DNA from: Rhodoligotrophos defluvii | GTDB lineage: Bacteria > Pseudomonadota > Alphaproteobacteria > Rhizobiales > Im1 | Length of the DNA: 64,000 nt | Reading direction: 5' to 3' | Assembly (NCBI RefSeq): GCF_005281615.1 | Contig: NZ_SZZM01000008.1 | Span: 1-64,000 of the forward strand | Shown: positions 28,927-37,077 of the stretch, one piece after another | Layout: every line of letters begins with the position of its first letter | How positions within the stretch are numbered: the first letter of the stretch is position 1 | Notes under the pieces: generated by a model | Told to the model about the DNA's origin: nothing | The model's database searches: none | The model's input: the letters and a program-made list of their open reading frames with translations, nothing else | Position numbers and translations under genes: made by a program

Positions 28927-30204
28927 GTGGCGGGCAAATTGCTGTTCGGCGCATTGGCCGACGATCTGACCGGCGGGGTGGAGCTGGCCGGCATGCTGGC
29001 GGCCGGGGGTGCCGCGACGCAGCTGGTGACCGATGCGGCCGCCGTGGACGAGGTGCGCGGGGCGGATGCCATCGTCATCGCCCGGCGCACCCGGGTGATC
29101 CCGGCGGCGGACGCGGTCGCCGCTTTCCGCGAGGGCGGAGAAGCCCTCAAGGCGCACGGCGCCCGGCAGATCTTCTACAAATACTGCGCGACGTTCGACT
29201 CGACGCCGGCCGGCAATATCGGCCCTTGCGCGGATGTGCTGCGCGAGATCACGGGGGCCGACGGCACCCTGTTCTGCCCGAGCTTTCCGGAACCGGAGCG
29301 CACGGTCTATCAGGGGCATCTCTTCGTGGGCAGCGCGCTCGTGTCCAATTCGCCGAAGCGGCTCGACCCGCTGACGCCGATGACCGAGCCGGACCTGGTG
29401 AAGGTGCTGCAGGCGCAGACCGCAACCAAGGTTGGGCTGGTGGCGCTGCCCACGGTGCTGGCGGGCGCGGAGGCGGTGCGTGCGGCCGCGCGTGCCCTGT
29501 TCGCGGCGGGCACAGCCTATGCCATCGTGGACACGGTGAGCGAGAGCGATCTCGTCACCATTGCGGAAGCGACCTGGGACTGGCCGCTGATGACCGGGGG
29601 CTCGTCCGTTGCGGCCTATTATCCCGGCCTGTGGCAGCGGCACGGGCTGCTTCAGGCTAAGGTGCCGGCGCCGCTGCCTGGCATGGACGGCCCGGGCGTG
29701 GTGCTGGCGGGCAGCTGCGCCGCTCAGACCCAGGCGCAGATGGCGGCGTTTGCTGAGTATCATCCGGTGCTGGGCATCGATCTGACCGCCAGCGAGAACG
29801 TGGAGGCGAGTGTCGCGCGGGCGCTGGACTGGGCGGAGCGCCAGGCAAGCGCCGCGGTGGGCTTCACCACCGCTGAGACTGCGGAAAGCGTTGCGGCGGC
29901 GCAGAGCGCTCTGGGCCGCGACGGGGCGGCCCGCCGGGCCGAGCAGATCCTGGCGGCCCTCGCCAAGCAGCTAGTCGAGCGCGGAACGCGGCGGCTGGTG
30001 GTGGCGGGCGGCGAGACCTCGGGCGCGGTGGTGGAGGCTCTGGGCATTCGCCGCATGACGGTGGCGCCGTTCACCCGGCCCGGCATCGGCCTATGCGTGA
30101 CTGATGCTCCGGAGCCGCTGGCCCTGTGCCTCAAATCCGGCAAGCTCGGCAGCCGCGACATGTTCGCCGAAGCCCTGGCCACCATGGGCCGGGCTCACGC
30201 GTAG
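28927..30204 (+). CDS. Four-carbon acid-sugar kinase family protein (3-oxo-tetronate kinase-like)
   Basis: A 425-aa ATP-dependent kinase of the former DUF1537 family. The N-terminal domain opens LLFGALADDLTGGVELAGML and includes YKYCATFDSTPAGNIGPCADVL. The C-terminal nucleotide domain carries RRLVVAGGETSGAVVEALGI and KSGKLGSRDMFAEAL. Family members phosphorylate 3-oxo-tetronates, D-threonate or D-erythronate on the way to DHAP or hydroxypyruvate products. The GTG start follows the previous stop directly. No dehydrogenase or decarboxylase partner (OtnC/PdxA2-like) is nearby, so the exact acid is open. Confidence 0.88.
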   Translation: MAGKLLFGALADDLTGGVELAGMLAAGGAATQLVTDAAAVDEVRGADAIVIARRTRVIPAADAVAAFREGGEALKAHGARQIFYKYCATFDSTPAGNIGPCADVLREITGADGTLFCPSFPEPERTVYQGHLFVGSALVSNSPKRLDPLTPMTEPDLVKVLQAQTATKVGLVALPTVLAGAEAVRAAARALFAAGTAYAIVDTVSESDLVTIAEATWDWPLMTGGSSVAAYYPGLWQRHGLLQAKVPAPLPGMDGPGVVLAGSCAAQTQAQMAAFAEYHPVLGIDLTASENVEASVARALDWAERQASAAVGFTTAETAESVAAAQSALGRDGAARRAEQILAALAKQLVERGTRRLVVAGGETSGAVVEALGIRRMTVAPFTRPGIGLCVTDAPEPLALCLKSGKLGSRDMFAEALATMGRAHA

Positions 30205-30205
30205 T

Positions 30206-32314
30206 CTAGCGCGCGATCGTCGCCCGCGCGTCCACCGCCACCGGCTTGCCGTCGGAGGCGCGGATCACCAGAGGATTGATATCGAGTTCCAGAAGGGTGC
30301 CTGCATGGTCGTGCGCCAGCCAGGAAACCCGGGCGACCGCATCGGCGATGGCGGCGAGATCGGCGGGCGGGCGGCCGCGATAGCCGTCAAGCAGCGGGAA
30401 ACGGCGCAGGCGCCGCAGCATCTTTTCCGCCTGTGCTTTGTCGACCGGGGCGGGCGCCAGCACGGTATCGGGGTCGAGCTCCACGGTGATGCCGCCGAAG
30501 CCCACCAGTACCATGGACCCGAACTGCTCGTCGCGCTTCACCCCGATGATGAGCTCGTCGCGCCAGCGTACCATTTCCGAGACCAATCCGCCGCGGAACA
30601 GGCTGTCGGGCGCGTGTTCGGCGATCATCTCCTCGATCTCGTCCCAGGCGGCGCGCACGGCCTCAGCCGATGTGAGGTTGAGGCGGACGCCGCCGATATC
30701 GCTCTTATGCACGAGGCCCTCGGCGACCACCTTCAGCACCACGGGAAAGCCGATGCGCTCGGCGGCATTCACGGCCTCGCGCCTGTCGGCACAGAAGGTT
30801 TCCCGCGCGACCGGCACGCCATAGGACTGGAGGAGATCCTTTACCTCATGCTCCAGCAGCGGACCGGCGAGGTGCTGGTCGGCGCTGGGCAGCCCGGCCG
30901 GCCGCACAGGTGTTGTCTTGGCGGGCTGGCGGTCGAGCAGGCTCATATAGCCTTTGAGCATGCGGACCGCATCGTCGACCCGGTCGACAAAGGGGCAGCC
31001 GATGCGGCGCAGTTCCTGCCGCACCCCGTCAGCGGCGCTGCCCGGCATCACCGCCAGCGCGAAGGGCTTGCCGGCCGCCATGAAGCCGCTGCCGATCTCC
31101 ACCGCCGCCGCCTCGTAGCGGGGCGTGGTGGTGAGCATGATAAGCGAGGCGCTGACATCGGGGTCGGCGGTGAAGGTTTCGATGATCTCGTCGGATGAGC
31201 CGGGCACATCAGGCCCCAGCCTGCCGCCGAGGTCGATGGGGTTGTCGGCCTGTGGCGGCAGGAGCAGGCCGCGCAGCCGCTGCTTGCTTTCGGGCCGAAG
31301 CTCGGCCAGGCGCAGGCCGCTCTCGGCGATGCGGTCGACCCCGATGCCGGCGCCGCCGCCGGAGGGCGAGAACACGCCGATGCCGGAGCCCTTGGGCGGA
31401 CCATAGCGCACCAGCATGTCGGCCAGCAGCAGCATGCCGTCCGGGTCGTCCAGGGTGATCACCCCGGCGTCGCGGCACACCGCCTCGAAGGCGCTATAGG
31501 CGCCGGCCAGGCTGGCGGTGTGCGAGCGGGCCGCCTTGACACCGGCTTCGGTGCGGCCGGTCTTGACCACCAGTACGGGCTTGCCGGCCTGGGCCGCCTT
31601 TAGGGCCAGGTGGCGGAAGCGGGGCCCATCCTTCAGCCCCTCGATATACATGCAGATGACCCGGGTGGTGGGATCGGCGATCAGGTACTCGAAGAAGTCG
31701 CAGATTTCGAGGTCGGCCTGGTTGCCGAGCGAGACGCAGGCGCTGAAGCCGATCCCCGCGTCATGGGCGCGGTTATAGGCGGCCACCATGAGCGCGCCGC
31801 TCTGGCTGATGAAGCCGATGGCGCCGCGGTGCAGTTGCGGCACCTCGAGCACCAGGGACGAGCTCAGGGCCAAGTTGTGATGCGGGTTGATGAGGCCCAT
31901 GCAATTGGGGCCGACCAGGCGCATGGCGGACGCGCGGGCCAGGGCAACCATCTCGTCCTGGATGCGGGCGCCCTGCTCGTCGGCCTCGGCAAAGCCGGTG
32001 GTGATGATGATGACGGCGCCCACGCCGGCGGCGGCACAGCCTTCGAGCGCCGCCACGATGCGGTCCTGCGGCACGGCGAGGATGGCGACATCGATGGGTT
32101 CTCCCACGGCGCGGATGTCGGGATAGGCGGGAATGCCGTTGACGGTGGCCCGGTTCGGGTTGATGGGCACGATGCGGCCGGCAAAGCCGTGCTTCATCAG
32201 GTAGTGCAGAATGCGCCCGCCGAACTTGCCCCGATCCTCGGAGGCGCCGAACACCGCCACCGACCGGGGCCTCAAGATGCGTTCGACCGAGCCCTGCACC
32301 TTAACCGCTTCCAT
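30206..32314 (-). CDS. NDP-forming acyl-CoA synthetase (acetate-CoA ligase family)
   Basis: A single-chain 702-aa enzyme that would link a carboxylate to CoA with NTP turned into NDP and phosphate. Domain order: CoA-binding domain (about 10-140, SVAVFGASEDRGKFGG, RLVGPNCMGLINP), a ligase-type domain with the phospho-His loop RSHTASLAG, and a C-terminal ATP-grasp domain (GFPVVLKVVAEGLVHKSDIGGVRL, ELDINPLVI). Residues look intact. It is the last gene of the leftward ABC/CoA operon, and its stop is one base from the stop of the convergent kinase gene. Acids other than acetate are likely, given the downstream-pathway genes beside it. Confidence 0.92.
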   Translation of the reverse strand: MEAVKVQGSVERILRPRSVAVFGASEDRGKFGGRILHYLMKHGFAGRIVPINPNRATVNGIPAYPDIRAVGEPIDVAILAVPQDRIVAALEGCAAAGVGAVIIITTGFAEADEQGARIQDEMVALARASAMRLVGPNCMGLINPHHNLALSSSLVLEVPQLHRGAIGFISQSGALMVAAYNRAHDAGIGFSACVSLGNQADLEICDFFEYLIADPTTRVICMYIEGLKDGPRFRHLALKAAQAGKPVLVVKTGRTEAGVKAARSHTASLAGAYSAFEAVCRDAGVITLDDPDGMLLLADMLVRYGPPKGSGIGVFSPSGGGAGIGVDRIAESGLRLAELRPESKQRLRGLLLPPQADNPIDLGGRLGPDVPGSSDEIIETFTADPDVSASLIMLTTTPRYEAAAVEIGSGFMAAGKPFALAVMPGSAADGVRQELRRIGCPFVDRVDDAVRMLKGYMSLLDRQPAKTTPVRPAGLPSADQHLAGPLLEHEVKDLLQSYGVPVARETFCADRREAVNAAERIGFPVVLKVVAEGLVHKSDIGGVRLNLTSAEAVRAAWDEIEEMIAEHAPDSLFRGGLVSEMVRWRDELIIGVKRDEQFGSMVLVGFGGITVELDPDTVLAPAPVDKAQAEKMLRRLRRFPLLDGYRGRPPADLAAIADAVARVSWLAHDHAGTLLELDINPLVIRASDGKPVAVDARATIAR

Positions 32315-32331
32315 GTTCCATCAACTCCACA

Positions 32332-33480
32332 TCACACGAAGGCCGAGGCGCCGACCAGTTCCCGCCCGACCACCAGGCGCTGAATGCCTGAGGTGCCGTC
32401 GATGACGGTGAGCATGCGCGCATCCCGCCAGCAGCGTTCGACCTCGGCCTGCTCGGAAAGACCGTAGGCGCCCATGCAATCCATGGCCTGGTGGCAGGCG
32501 CGCACCGCCGCCTCGGTGGCATAGAGCTTGGCAAGCGAGGCTTCCCGCGGGCAGCGCTCGCCCTGGTCGAGCCGCCACAGGGCCTGGAGGGCGAGCAGGC
32601 GGCTGGCTTCCACCTGCGCATCGGCATCGGCGAGCACGGTCTGGATCGCCTGAAAGCGGGCGAGAGGCCGGCCGAAGGCGTGGCGCTGGCCGACATAATC
32701 AATGGCAAGGCTCAGGGCATGGCGGGCAATGCCGGCGGCCTGCAGGGCGATCAGCGCGCGGGAGGCCTCGATGGCCTTGAGGAAGGCTTCGGAGGCAGCG
32801 CCCGGGCTGCCCAGCAGGCTGTCGGCGGGAACGGGAACGTTTTCGAACCAGACCTCGGCAAAGGAGAGATTGCGGATGCCCACGCACGGGATTTCCTCGT
32901 GGCTCCAGGGCGAATGTTCCCGCTCCACGAACAGCCGGCTGGTGCCGGCCGCGGCACCCTTCTCAGGGTCGTTCACCACCAGCACGGTCATGGCATCGGC
33001 CACGCCGCCGAGCTTGATCCAGCGCTTGCGGCCGTTCAGGCGGAACTTGTCCCCGTCGCGCGCGGCCGTGGTCTGGAGGTTGCGGATATCGGATCCGGCC
33101 TGCGGCTCGGTGATCGCGGCGGTGGCCACCATGTCGCCTGCGAGCAGCTTGGACAACCAGCGCGCCTTCTGTTCGGGCGAGCCGAGATAGTAGATCGAGC
33201 GCGGCGGCACCACTTCGGCCAGCAGCACCGGGGAGGGGGCCAGCGCCTCCAGCAGCAGCCCGTAATCCACATAGCTGAGCCCGGCGCCGCCGGCCTCCCT
33301 GGGGATGGTGCTGCCGACATAGCCCAAGGGCGCCAGGGCCTTGTAGAGCGCGCGCAGGTCTTCAGCCGTGAGCTTCTGCCCCGGTGGTATGCGGGCGGCG
33401 AGCGGCCGCACCACCGTCTCGACCGCGTCGCGGGCGCGAGCCTGAAGCTCCTGCTGTTGCTTGGAGAGGGCGAAATCCAT
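32332..33480 (-). CDS. Acyl-CoA dehydrogenase family protein
   Basis: A FAD enzyme of 382 aa starting at MDFALSKQQQELQ. The middle domain shows ITEPQAGSDIRN and KRWIKLGGVADAMTVLV, and the C-terminal helices show RHAFGRPLARFQAIQ. The catalytic-base site normally read as YEGTSEIQR here reads VIDGTSGIQR, so the base would be D361 instead of Glu. The alternative base position used by isovaleryl-CoA dehydrogenase seems to be Ser. It is either a shifted-specificity dehydrogenase or a relative with another activity. It is 10 bases after the hydratase gene and 17 before the synthetase. Confidence 0.9.
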   Translation of the reverse strand: MDFALSKQQQELQARARDAVETVVRPLAARIPPGQKLTAEDLRALYKALAPLGYVGSTIPREAGGAGLSYVDYGLLLEALAPSPVLLAEVVPPRSIYYLGSPEQKARWLSKLLAGDMVATAAITEPQAGSDIRNLQTTAARDGDKFRLNGRKRWIKLGGVADAMTVLVVNDPEKGAAAGTSRLFVEREHSPWSHEEIPCVGIRNLSFAEVWFENVPVPADSLLGSPGAASEAFLKAIEASRALIALQAAGIARHALSLAIDYVGQRHAFGRPLARFQAIQTVLADADAQVEASRLLALQALWRLDQGERCPREASLAKLYATEAAVRACHQAMDCMGAYGLSEQAEVERCWRDARMLTVIDGTSGIQRLVVGRELVGASAFV

Positions 33481-33490
33481 GGGATTATCC

Positions 33491-34270
33491 CTATTCGCCG
33501 GTGAAGACCGGCTGGCGCTTTTCGTGGAAGGCGGCCATGCCCTCCTTGGCGTCCTTGGTGGCGAGGATGCGCTGGGCCCACTTCTCCTCGAGCACGGCGG
33601 CCCGGTCCGGCCCGTCGTAGTATTGCGCGCGCACCGCCTGCTTGATGGCCTGCATGGGCAAGGGCGCGCCGCTGGCCAGCCGCTTGGCGGTGGCGGCGAC
33701 CGCGGCGTCGAATTCGGCATCGGGCACCACCTTGCTCACCAGGCCCAGCTCCAGGGCGCGGGCGGCGTTCACATCCTCGCCCAGCAGCAGCAGATCGAGG
33801 GTGCGGTTGCGGCCGATATGGTGCACCAGGCGCACCATGCCGATGCTCCAGGTGGGGATGATGCCGAGATAGACGTCACCGGCGCGGAACTTGGCGGTGT
33901 CGGAAGCGATGCGGATATCGGCCGCCCAGGCGAGCCCGGTGCCGCCGCCGATGCACCAGCCGCGCACCGCGCTGATCACCGGCTTGGGAAAGGTCTCGAT
34001 GCGCTCGACCAGGAAGCGGCCGAGCTCGCGGAACGAGCGGCCGGTCTCGGCGGTGTGGCGGCTCTCGTCGCCCAAATCGGCACCGGCGGAGAAGGCGCGG
34101 TCGCCGGCGCCCCTGAGCGCGACGACCCGGGTTTCGGCCTCGGCCTCGATCTCATCGAAGGCGGTGCGCAGATCGTTCAGCATGGCGAAGCTGGCAAGAT
34201 TGAAGGGCGGCTTGTTCAGGGTGATGGTGGCGATCCCATCGGCCCGCTCGACAATGATCTCATCGTACAT
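33491..34270 (-). CDS. Enoyl-CoA hydratase/isomerase (crotonase) family protein
   Basis: A 259-aa crotonase-fold protein. The oxyanion-hole segments are present (RAFSAGADLGD and VRGWCIGGGTGLAWAADIRIA). The two catalytic Glu positions of hydratases are altered: GGGCE reads GGGTG (G112) and the second, normally in QPEI, reads AGDV (D132). It may therefore be a decarboxylase, isomerase, hydrolase or dehalogenase-like member and not a simple hydratase. It lies 12 bases downstream of a permease gene in the operon, so its substrate is probably the CoA ester of the imported compound. Confidence 0.9.
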   Translation of the reverse strand: MYDEIIVERADGIATITLNKPPFNLASFAMLNDLRTAFDEIEAEAETRVVALRGAGDRAFSAGADLGDESRHTAETGRSFRELGRFLVERIETFPKPVISAVRGWCIGGGTGLAWAADIRIASDTAKFRAGDVYLGIIPTWSIGMVRLVHHIGRNRTLDLLLLGEDVNAARALELGLVSKVVPDAEFDAAVAATAKRLASGAPLPMQAIKQAVRAQYYDGPDRAAVLEEKWAQRILATKDAKEGMAAFHEKRQPVFTGE

Positions 34271-34282
34271 GGATACGCCTTT

Positions 34283-35053
34283 CTATTTCCGGATGTTGAC
34301 GAGGCCGCCCAGGCGATCGAGCACCAGCACGAGGGCGATGGACAGCACGATCAGCATGGTGGAGATGGCGGCGACCGTCGGGTCGACCTGGTCGGTCAGG
34401 TAGTTGTAGATGCGCACCGGCAGCGTCTGGTAGCTCGGCCCGGTGACGAAGATGGTGACCGTCACCTCGGAGAAGGAAATCAGGAAGGCCAGCAGGAAGG
34501 CGGCCAGGATGCCGCGGCTGCATACCGGCAGCACGATGCGCCAGAGCACGCTGGCGCGCGTCGCGCCCAGGTTCTCGGCGGCCCATTCCACCTCGATCGG
34601 CACGGCACTGAGGCTCGACTGGATGGTGCGGATGGCGAAGGGGGTGATCACGACCACATGGGCCATGACCAGGCCGAAGAAGGTGTTGTAGAGCCCGAAC
34701 AGGTTCATGAATTGCAGCATGGCGATGCCGAACACCACCGCCGGCACGATGAGCGGGGAGAGGAACAGGCCTTCAGCGAGTTCCAGGCCGCGGACGCGCC
34801 GGCCGCGCAGCAGCGCATAGGCTGCCAGCAGAGACAGGATGGCGGAGATCAGCGCCGAGACGAAGCCGAGCTGGACGCTCAGGATGAAGGCGTTGAGGAA
34901 GCCGGGATAGGCGAAGGAGGCTTCATACCAGCGCAGGGAGAATTCGGAGAAGGGCAGGGCGAAGACCGCGCCGGGGGTGAAGGACATCCAGATCACCACC
35001 ACGATCGGGGCCAGCATGAAGACGAGCATGGCGATGTTGAGGATGAGCAGCAT
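34283..35053 (-). CDS. ABC transporter permease (PotC type)
   Basis: A 256-aa membrane protein with six spans, opening LLILNIAMLVFMLAPIVVVIW. The pattern SFAYPGFLNAFILSVQLGF and the EAA loop AAENLGATRASVLWRIVLP match spermidine/putrescine-type permeases, followed by FLISFSEVTVTIFVTGP. It partners the permease ending 3 bases upstream. Confidence 0.94.
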   Translation of the reverse strand: MLLILNIAMLVFMLAPIVVVIWMSFTPGAVFALPFSEFSLRWYEASFAYPGFLNAFILSVQLGFVSALISAILSLLAAYALLRGRRVRGLELAEGLFLSPLIVPAVVFGIAMLQFMNLFGLYNTFFGLVMAHVVVITPFAIRTIQSSLSAVPIEVEWAAENLGATRASVLWRIVLPVCSRGILAAFLLAFLISFSEVTVTIFVTGPSYQTLPVRIYNYLTDQVDPTVAAISTMLIVLSIALVLVLDRLGGLVNIRK

Positions 35054-35056
35054 GCG

Positions 35057-35926
35057 TCACGCCTCCCTCAGCTTGGCCTGGCGCATGGTGGCCAGACGGC
35101 GGGACAGCCAGATGGGGATGAGGGTGGCGATCAGCAGGGCCATGGCCAAGGCGCCGCCGAACGGCCAGTTGAGCTCGATCAGGTTCACCTCATAGGCGAC
35201 GAAGGAGATGACCCGCGCCCGCGACCCGCCGAGCAGGGCGGGCGTGGCGAAGGCCGCCATGTTCATGGTGAAGTTGATGAAGGCGCCGGCGAGCAGCGCG
35301 GGCAGGGTGATGGGCAGGGTGACCCGCAGGAACACCTGCGCGCGTGATGCGCCGAGGTTTTCGGCTGCCCATTTGAGGCGCGGGTCGAGCGCGCTGAGCG
35401 CCGCCCACAAGGGCAGCAGCACGAAGAGGAAGTGGCCCTGCACGAGGCCGATGATGATGCCGGTCTCGTTGAACATGAGCTGCAGGGGCGCGCCGATGAG
35501 GCCAAGCTCGCGCAAGGCGCGGTTGATGACCCCGTTGCCGCTGAGAATGAGGCTCCAGCCGAAGGCCTTCACCACCACATTCACCAGCCATGGGGCCATG
35601 TAGACGAGCAGGAGCAGCGCCTGGGCGCGCTTGGAGAGGCCGGTGATGAAGATGGCCACGGGATAGGCCAGCACGCAGGTGATGAGTGTGATCATGACGC
35701 TGATCCGGGCGGTGCGCAGGAAGGTGTCGAGATAGAAGGGGTCGGCCAGACGCGCATAGTTCTCCAGCGTCCAGCGGGAGAAATCGATGCCGGACAGCTC
35801 ATAGGGATGGAAGCTGTTGATCACCGTCTGGATCAGCGGCCAGACATAGAAGCCCAGCATGATCAGGAGCAGCGGCACCAGCAGGGCAAGCGGCCCGAGA
35901 CGGCGGGCTTGGGCGTCAGCGGCCAT
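35057..35926 (-). CDS. ABC transporter permease (PotB type)
   Basis: The start at ATG 35926 is supported by GGAGGAA upstream, giving 289 aa. A cytoplasmic N terminus is followed by six spans beginning LLVPLLLIMLGFYVWPLIQTV. The EAA loop reads AAENLGASRAQVFLRVTLP. The first 11 bases overlap the ATPase gene. It forms the membrane channel with the PotC-type partner. Confidence 0.94.
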   Translation of the reverse strand: MAADAQARRLGPLALLVPLLLIMLGFYVWPLIQTVINSFHPYELSGIDFSRWTLENYARLADPFYLDTFLRTARISVMITLITCVLAYPVAIFITGLSKRAQALLLLVYMAPWLVNVVVKAFGWSLILSGNGVINRALRELGLIGAPLQLMFNETGIIIGLVQGHFLFVLLPLWAALSALDPRLKWAAENLGASRAQVFLRVTLPITLPALLAGAFINFTMNMAAFATPALLGGSRARVISFVAYEVNLIELNWPFGGALAMALLIATLIPIWLSRRLATMRQAKLREA

Positions 35927-36998
35927 GGTCCGGTTCCTCCGGTCGGGCGATGACATCGCCGCGACTCCAGCCGATGCGCACCCTGTCGCCCGGCTTGGGC
36001 AGCGCCTGCCCGACATTCTGAACGTCGGCGCGGATCGCCGTGCCGGCCACATCGAGGGCGAGATGCACGCGGCTGCCGAGATAGGTGATCTCCGTCACCT
36101 TGGCATCGAAGGTGCCGCCGTCGAGATCGGCCGCGCCGAGGCGAATGCGTTCCGGCCGCAGGCTCACCCATGCGGGCTGGCCGATCTGCCAGGACAGGTT
36201 TCTGGCCGCGGCCGAAAGGTCGAGCCCGTTCCCGCAAGCAATCGTCACCTTGCCGTCGGCCAGTGCCACAACGGTGCCGGCGAGCAGGTTGACGTGACCC
36301 ACGAAGCCGGCGACGAAGCGGCTGGCGGGCGCGTCGTAAAGCTCATTCGCGGTGCCGACCTGCTGCAGCTGGCCCTGGCGCAGCACGGCGATGCGGTCGG
36401 ACACGGCGAAGGCCTCGTGCAGATCGTGGGTGACCAGGATGGTGGTGATGCCGAGGCGCTGCTGGAGGCTGCGGATCTCGCCGCGCATCTCGTCGCGCAG
36501 CTTGGCGTCGAGATTGCTCAGGGGCTCGTCCAGCAGCAACAGGCTCGGCTGCACCACCACCGAACGCGCCAGCGCCACCCGCTGCTGCTGGCCGCCCGAC
36601 AACTCGCCCGGCAGCCGCTTGGCGAAGGAGGCCATGCGGACCAGTTCCAGCGCCTCGCCGGCGCGGCGGGTGATCTCAGCCCGCGGCACCCGCCGCATCT
36701 TCAGGCCGAAGGCGACGTTCTCGAACACCGAGAGATGCGGGAAGAGCGCGTAGTTTTGGAACACCAGGGCCGTGTCCCTGGCGCGCATGGGCTTGTTGTC
36801 GATGGACTGCCCGTTGAGACGGATGCTGCCGGCGTCGCTCTCATAGATCCCGGCGATGACGCGGAGCAGGGTGGTCTTGCCACAGCCGGAGGGGCCGAGC
36901 AGGGAGAAGAACTCGCCCTGGGCGACGGAAAACGAGACGTCCTTCACCGCGGCGACAGAGCCGAATGACTTGGATATTCCCTGGAGTTCCAGCATCAC
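35916..36998 (-). CDS. ABC transporter ATP-binding protein (PotA type)
   Basis: A 360-aa ATPase. Walker A is GPSGCGKTTLLR, the Q-loop FQNYALFPHLS, the signature SGGQQQRVALAR, Walker B LLLDEPLSNLDAKLR and the switch LVTHDLHEAF. A C-terminal TOBE-like domain (about 270-350) follows. ATG 36998 and 36995 are both possible starts. It is separated from the binding-protein gene by a 79-base gap holding a strong stem-loop. Confidence 0.95.
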   Translation of the reverse strand: MMLELQGISKSFGSVAAVKDVSFSVAQGEFFSLLGPSGCGKTTLLRVIAGIYESDAGSIRLNGQSIDNKPMRARDTALVFQNYALFPHLSVFENVAFGLKMRRVPRAEITRRAGEALELVRMASFAKRLPGELSGGQQQRVALARSVVVQPSLLLLDEPLSNLDAKLRDEMRGEIRSLQQRLGITTILVTHDLHEAFAVSDRIAVLRQGQLQQVGTANELYDAPASRFVAGFVGHVNLLAGTVVALADGKVTIACGNGLDLSAAARNLSWQIGQPAWVSLRPERIRLGAADLDGGTFDAKVTEITYLGSRVHLALDVAGTAIRADVQNVGQALPKPGDRVRIGWSRGDVIARPEEPDHGR

Positions 36999-37024
36999 GC
37001 ATCCGGTGGCACGGCATGGGAAAG

Positions 37025-37058
37025 GGCCGCGATGCGCGGTGAATTACGCATCGCGGCC
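37025..37058 (-). other. Stem-loop between binding-protein and ATPase genes
   Basis: A perfect 12-bp inverted repeat (GGCCGCGATGCG / CGCATCGCGGCC) with a 10-base loop lies 20 bases past the binding-protein stop. Only CTTTCCC follows on the transcribed strand, so it is a partial terminator at most. Such structures often stabilise the upstream message so that the binding protein is made in excess over the membrane parts. Confidence 0.75.
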
Positions 37059-37077
37059 GGCCTGATCCGCTGCCTGC

